DNA from: a virus
Length of the DNA: 25,161 nt
Virus record (IMG/VR): IMGVR_UViG_3300050020_000050
Span: 1-25,161 of that record
Direction: 5' to 3' (one strand)
Shown: positions 22,654-25,161 of the stretch, one piece after another
Numbering within the stretch: the first letter of the stretch is position 1
Layout: the number at the start of each line of letters is the position of its first letter
The notes under the pieces: generated by a model
What the model was told of the DNA's origin: nothing
The model's input: only the letters and a program-made list of their open reading frames with translations
Database searches by the model: none
Translations under genes and position numbers: made by a program

Positions 22654-22979
22654 TGCGCCGCCCACGGTCCGACCGCCAGTTGCGGCGATGGTATCGGCTT
22701 TACAACCGCAAGTATTTCCGCGGAAAGCTGCCCTCGAGCATCTTTATCGTGTACGAAACGGTCGAGCGCGCCTATGGCGACTGCTGGGTTACGCCGGAAG
22801 GTTGGTTTCGTATCCGCGTCAATCCGGATCTTTGTGTCGGCCGGTCCGCGCGGCGCTTTACGCTGATGCACGAGATGGTGCATGTCGACCTGTGGGGCGT
22901 GAATGATCGCCACGGGCCAATCTTTGACGCTCAGATGTTACGCCTGGCAGCCGCCGGTGCGATGAAAGGACTATGGTAA
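22653..22979 (+). CDS. SprT-like zinc metallopeptidase (108 aa)
   Basis: GTG 22653 overlaps the previous TAG and has AAGAGG upstream; the longer frame to 22608 lies within the preceding gene. The motif L-M-H-E-M-V-H gives the HExxH zinc site, and N-D-R-H-G-P-I-F-D-A-Q-M supplies the third His, the arrangement of SprT-like proteases (Spartan type, which cut DNA-crosslinked proteins in eukaryotes). The N-terminal part is basic (R-R-P-R-S-D-R-Q-L-R-R-W-Y) and could touch DNA. It is coupled to the phosphoesterase and DUF3310 genes. Confidence 0.8.
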   Translation: MRRPRSDRQLRRWYRLYNRKYFRGKLPSSIFIVYETVERAYGDCWVTPEGWFRIRVNPDLCVGRSARRFTLMHEMVHVDLWGVNDRHGPIFDAQMLRLAAAGAMKGLW

Positions 22980-23212
22980 AAATGGCCCAGGATCCAGTAA
23001 ACCACCCAACCCACTACACCGAACATCCAAGCGGCATCGAGTGTATCCAGATCACTGAGCACATGAATTTCTGCATGGGGAATGCGCTCAAATATATCTG
23101 GCGGCACTCCCTCAAGAACGGACTCGAGGACCTCAAAAAGGCCCAGTGGTACATAGCGCGCGAGATTGCGAGACTGGAACGCGAAGCCGCGGCTAAACCT
23201 CGCCGGCGGTAG
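22973..23212 (+). CDS. DUF3310 family phage protein (79 aa)
   Basis: N-H-P-T-H-Y-T, G-I-E-C-I-Q-I-T-E-H-M-N-F-C-M-G-N-A and the segment Y-I-W-R-H-S-L-K-N-G-L-E-D-L-K-K-A are the hallmarks of DUF3310, a short family common in phages and sometimes labelled nucleotide-kinase-like without proof. It starts by overlapping the SprT stop; ATG 22982 is the alternative start, better spaced from AAGGA. Its last 20 nt overlap the convergent regulator gene. Confidence 0.85.
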   Translation: MVKMAQDPVNHPTHYTEHPSGIECIQITEHMNFCMGNALKYIWRHSLKNGLEDLKKAQWYIAREIARLEREAAAKPRRR

Positions 23213-23378
23213 TCTCCCGCTCTGCGCGTCCGTCCCGGTCTAACTTCTCCAATAGTGCCATCCTCAAATATGCGGAACGTGCGAGACCTTTGGGCCGGCG
23301 AGCCTCATCCATGCGGAGCGCCTCGGCGTCATTCAGCCGTACCGGTACGACTGTAGTCCTGCGTTCTTCCAAGCGCAA
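23193..23378 (-). CDS. Ribbon-helix-helix (Arc/CopG-like) regulator (61 aa)
   Basis: R-T-T-V-V-P-V-R-L-N-D-A-E-A-L-R-M-D-E-A-R-R reads as the beta strand and first helix of an RHH domain, and G-L-A-R-S-A-Y-L-R-M-A-L-L-E-K-L as the second helix. It should bind DNA as a dimer. The start is TTG at 23378 or, better placed behind AGAGGG, TTG 23372. It is transcribed toward the late genes and divergently from the integrase, so the operator-like repeats between them are its natural targets: an autoregulated switch for integration is plausible but unproven. Confidence 0.72.
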   Translation of the reverse strand: MRLEERRTTVVPVRLNDAEALRMDEARRPKGLARSAYLRMALLEKLDRDGRAERETTAGEV

Positions 23379-23423
23379 TCCCTCTTTCGGTCCATAGAAA
23401 GAAGGATATGGCCCGCGTTACTC

Positions 23424-23437
23424 TGTATACGAAAGTA
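23424..23437. repeat. Operator-like repeat copy 1
   Basis: TGTATACGAAAGTA, with a near inverted repeat GTATAC-GAAA-GTATGC around it. A 13/14 match occurs at 23512. It lies in the divergent region between the RHH regulator and the integrase. Confidence 0.6.
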
Positions 23438-23511
23438 TGCGGCCGGGGAAGCAGCGGTCTCCACGTCCTTATGCCCGCTACTGCACGTAAGTTCTAGTAA
23501 CTAAATGGTAA

Positions 23512-23525
23512 TGTATACGAATGTA
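23512..23525. repeat. Operator-like repeat copy 2
   Basis: TGTATACGAATGTA, same orientation as copy 1, 88 nt downstream and immediately upstream of the putative integrase promoter. Either a repressor operator or an integrase/excisionase arm site. Confidence 0.6.
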
Positions 23526-23526
23526 G

Positions 23527-23554
23527 TTGAAAAGTTGACATAGTTCGTGTATCT
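23527..23554 (+). promoter_or_regulatory. Candidate integrase promoter, TTGAAA-N16-GTATCT
   Basis: A sigma70-like pair 35 nt upstream of the integrase ATG, directly after operator copy 2. A TTGACA at 23535 is inside the spacer but has no good partner. Confidence 0.35.
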
Positions 23555-23588
23555 CTTGCGGGGAAGGTAACCCCCAGAGGTAACCATT

Positions 23589-24731
23589 ATGCCAACATTG
23601 TTTCACTTCCTGCCCAGTCTCCCGCCTATCATGGCGGCAAACCATAGAACAGATTTGAACCAGCACACCGTCGGGCATCTCGATTGCCCCGCGTGTTATG
23701 CGGCTGGACGGGCCATAATGATCGCAGAGTTGGATATTTCACACTTGAATTTTGAAGATGCATGTACCGCGTGGCTGGCATGGCGCGAGTCCTACCGCAG
23801 TAAAGGCACCGTCGCAAACTACCGCGCGCACGTCTCTGCGCTGAAAGTCTTCTTCGCCAGGCTCCCGCTGGCGGAGATCCAATCCGGGCACATCCGCAGC
23901 TACCAGCAACAGCGCCTGGTGAACGAGGGCGCGCAGTGGGCGTGTCGCTCCGGCGCCAGCTACATCAACCACGAATGCAACACGCTCAAGCAGATGATGG
24001 TAGTCGCCGGGGAGTGGAAGCGCATCGAGCGGTACTATCAACCGCTGATGCTGCCCAAGAATATTGTCCAGCGGGTGATGACCGAGAAGGAATCCGCGGC
24101 GATGCTGGAGGCGGCGGCGAAGGACGACCGCTGCTATCTCGCGTACCTGGTTGCGGTCATCTCGCAGAACACTACCGCGACCGGCGCGGAGTTGCGCTCG
24201 CTGCAGCTTCGTCACGTCACGATGGACGGCCCCGAGCCGATGATCGAGATTCCGCACGAGATGGTGAAGAACGCCTTCCGCGCGCGCCGCATCCCGCTCA
24301 ACGCGGAGGCGTTCAAGATGTTTCGCCGGGTGCTGGAGCGCGCGCAATTCCTCGGATCGAGCCAGCCCACCGACTACATCTTCCCGCTGCGCGTCAAGAC
24401 CGGCCTCTACGATCCCACGCGGCCGGCGTCCGCTTCCTGGCTGCGCAAGCAGTGGGAGGCGCTGCGCGAAGTCTCCGATCTGCCCTGGGTGCGGCCCCAC
24501 GATATGCGCCACCAGGCCATCACCCGCATGCTCGAACACAATATCTCTGAAGATGCGGTGCGCTCGGTCGCTGGCCATGTCTCGCAGGACATCCTCCGAC
24601 GCTACTCGCATCAGCGCTACGCGGCCAAGCGGATCGCAGTGGATATCCTCGGCACGCCGACACCGCAGCCACGCCGCACGCTGGTCTACCGCGATTCATC
24701 GCGCGATCGTATGATGCGGAATATTCGCTAG
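23589..24731 (+). CDS. int: Tyrosine recombinase (phage integrase)
   Basis: GAGG lies 8 nt before the ATG. A 380-aa protein with an N-terminal C-P-A-C element (about residues 34-37), a SAM-like core-binding domain (about 50-145: F-E-D-A-C-T-A-W-L-A-W then S-Y-I-N-H-E-C-N-T-L-K-Q) and a catalytic domain. Catalytic residues visible: Arg203 (G-A-E-L-R-S-L), His304 and Arg307 (P-H-D-M-R-H), His330 (A-G-H-V) and nucleophile Tyr339 (R-R-Y-S-H). It catalyses attP x attB recombination. The tRNA-Gly fragment 350-400 nt downstream is the likely crossover partner. Confidence 0.95.
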   Translation: MPTLFHFLPSLPPIMAANHRTDLNQHTVGHLDCPACYAAGRAIMIAELDISHLNFEDACTAWLAWRESYRSKGTVANYRAHVSALKVFFARLPLAEIQSGHIRSYQQQRLVNEGAQWACRSGASYINHECNTLKQMMVVAGEWKRIERYYQPLMLPKNIVQRVMTEKESAAMLEAAAKDDRCYLAYLVAVISQNTTATGAELRSLQLRHVTMDGPEPMIEIPHEMVKNAFRARRIPLNAEAFKMFRRVLERAQFLGSSQPTDYIFPLRVKTGLYDPTRPASASWLRKQWEALREVSDLPWVRPHDMRHQAITRMLEHNISEDAVRSVAGHVSQDILRRYSHQRYAAKRIAVDILGTPTPQPRRTLVYRDSSRDRMMRNIR

Positions 24732-24878
24732 AAAATCGCGCCATAAGCTCGATAGCGCACAATGCGGCGCGCCGTTCGCGGAGTATGAATGTATTGGTAG
24801 TATTTCAGCGGAGTGTACTATCTTGATTCCCTTAGATGAGCCGCATGGCGAAAAAGTTGTAGTTAGCGAAAATAGTTC
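24732..24878 (+). other. Non-coding region after integrase, candidate arm-site pair
   Basis: No gene is visible. A near-perfect inverted pair GGTAGTA (24796-24802) and TACTATC (24816-24822) could be integrase or excisionase arm sites. The DNA is more AT-rich than the coding regions, as att regions often are. Confidence 0.35.
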
Positions 24879-24906
24879 TTGACATCGGGAAAGCATCCTT
24901 TATACT
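24879..24906 (+). promoter_or_regulatory. Strong sigma70-type promoter, TTGACA-N16-TATACT
   Basis: A perfect -35 and a near-perfect -10 at 16 nt, the best consensus promoter in the window, directed toward the tRNA-Gly fragment. No open frame follows, so it probably drives an RNA. Bases 24907-25080 hold no gene I can name. Confidence 0.65.
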
Positions 24907-25080
24907 TGGGTTGCTTTTGTAACTGATGTTTGCCCGAATTGAACCCCGGCCTCCCCGCAGTAGAAGTAAACCAGCCCCCCGTTTCCCGCTTCTCCGGACC
25001 ATTGGACCAACCAGGGCATTACGTGATCCATGTGTGCGGAGTTTCGCCGAGTAGCAGGACTAGAGCATCAGCCTGCAAAA

Positions 25081-25138
25081 CGCGAGCATTAGCTTCCCAA
25101 GCTGAATGTCGCCGGTTCGATCCCGGTCTCCCGCTCCA
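25081..25138 (+). tRNA. 3' part of tRNA-Gly(CCC), probable attachment-site junction
   Basis: From the D-stem 3' strand onward the tRNA is canonical: anticodon stem TTAGC/GCTGA with loop TTCCCAA (anticodon CCC), 5-nt variable region, T-arm GCCGG-TTCGATC-CCGGT, acceptor 3' strand CTCCCGC, T, CCA. The expected 5' strand (GCGGGAG) and D-stem partner are missing upstream, where a second, Cys-like anticodon arm (loop CTGCAAA) appears instead. A 3'-only tRNA next to an integrase, pointing away from the phage, is the usual geometry of attR. After 25138 the DNA may be host. Confidence 0.7.
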
Positions 25139-25161
25139 GAATCTCACTCTTCGTTTTAGCA

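Noticed and set aside
23739-24611. 290-aa minus-strand open frame
   Set aside because: Fully antisense to the integrase catalytic region, which has all active-site residues.
24931-25015. tRNA on the minus strand suggested by a GGTTCAATTC-like T-loop
   Set aside because: The T-stem does not pair and no anticodon or acceptor stem could be built.
1-25161. CRISPR arrays, insertion sequences, retron or toxin-antitoxin modules
   Set aside because: No regularly spaced repeats, transposase motifs, reverse transcriptase motifs or convincing toxin-antitoxin pair were seen; the RHH gene has no toxin partner beside it.

Overview
This window is the structural, lysis and integration half of a temperate siphovirus (lambda/HK97-like long non-contractile tail) from a GC-rich bacterium. 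The host cannot be named from the sequence alone. GC-rich codon use and Ala/Gly/Thr-rich secreted-type proteins would suit a soil Acidobacteriota host, but that is a guess. The phage assignment is firm: prohead protease and HK97-fold capsid, head-tail joining proteins, tail tube, G/GT-type chaperones with a -1 frameshift site, tape measure, M-L-K-J tail-tip series, fibre, lysis-type small membrane proteins and a tyrosine integrase follow one another in canonical order.

Layout. 1-1782: in-frame protease-capsid fusion, cut at its 5' end by the window edge. 1783-2414: a strong hairpin, a 68-aa protein, then non-coding DNA with a tRNA(CAT). 2415-3414: SSB and a lytic transglycosylase placed among head genes. 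3417-4685: head-tail joining protein, tail terminator and two small unknowns. 4706-8518: a promoter, tail tube protein, terminator, G/GT frameshift pair and tape measure. 8519-9892: a mixed-strand island with a superinfection-immunity-like membrane protein (minus), a 74-aa protein (plus) and a tail-type protein (minus). 9912-16154: tail tip (51-aa protein, M-like with a carbohydrate-binding-type insert, L-like with four Cys, NlpC/P60 K-like, I-J fusion). 16158-20512: large beta-helix/LamG fibre and two secreted or membrane-anchored proteins. 20560-21491: small membrane proteins, probably lysis. 21511-23212: wHTH-metallophosphoesterase, SprT-like metallopeptidase, DUF3310. 23193-24731: minus-strand ribbon-helix-helix regulator, operator-like repeats, integrase. 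24732-25161: non-coding, with a strong sigma70-type promoter and the 3' part of a tRNA-Gly(CCC), a likely attachment-site junction.

Regulation. Four sites share TTGCC(C/G)-N18-(C/G)ATA(A/G)(C/T), each at the start of a transcription unit (tail tube, tail tip, fibre, lysis). In three of them the ATG begins exactly 6 nt after the -10-like hexamer with no usable Shine-Dalgarno, which predicts leaderless mRNAs. This looks like a phage-specific late promoter family and is the least expected regulatory signal here. The GGGAAAA slippery site with a downstream stem-loop at 5761-5804 is a clear programmed -1 frameshift making the G and GT chaperones.
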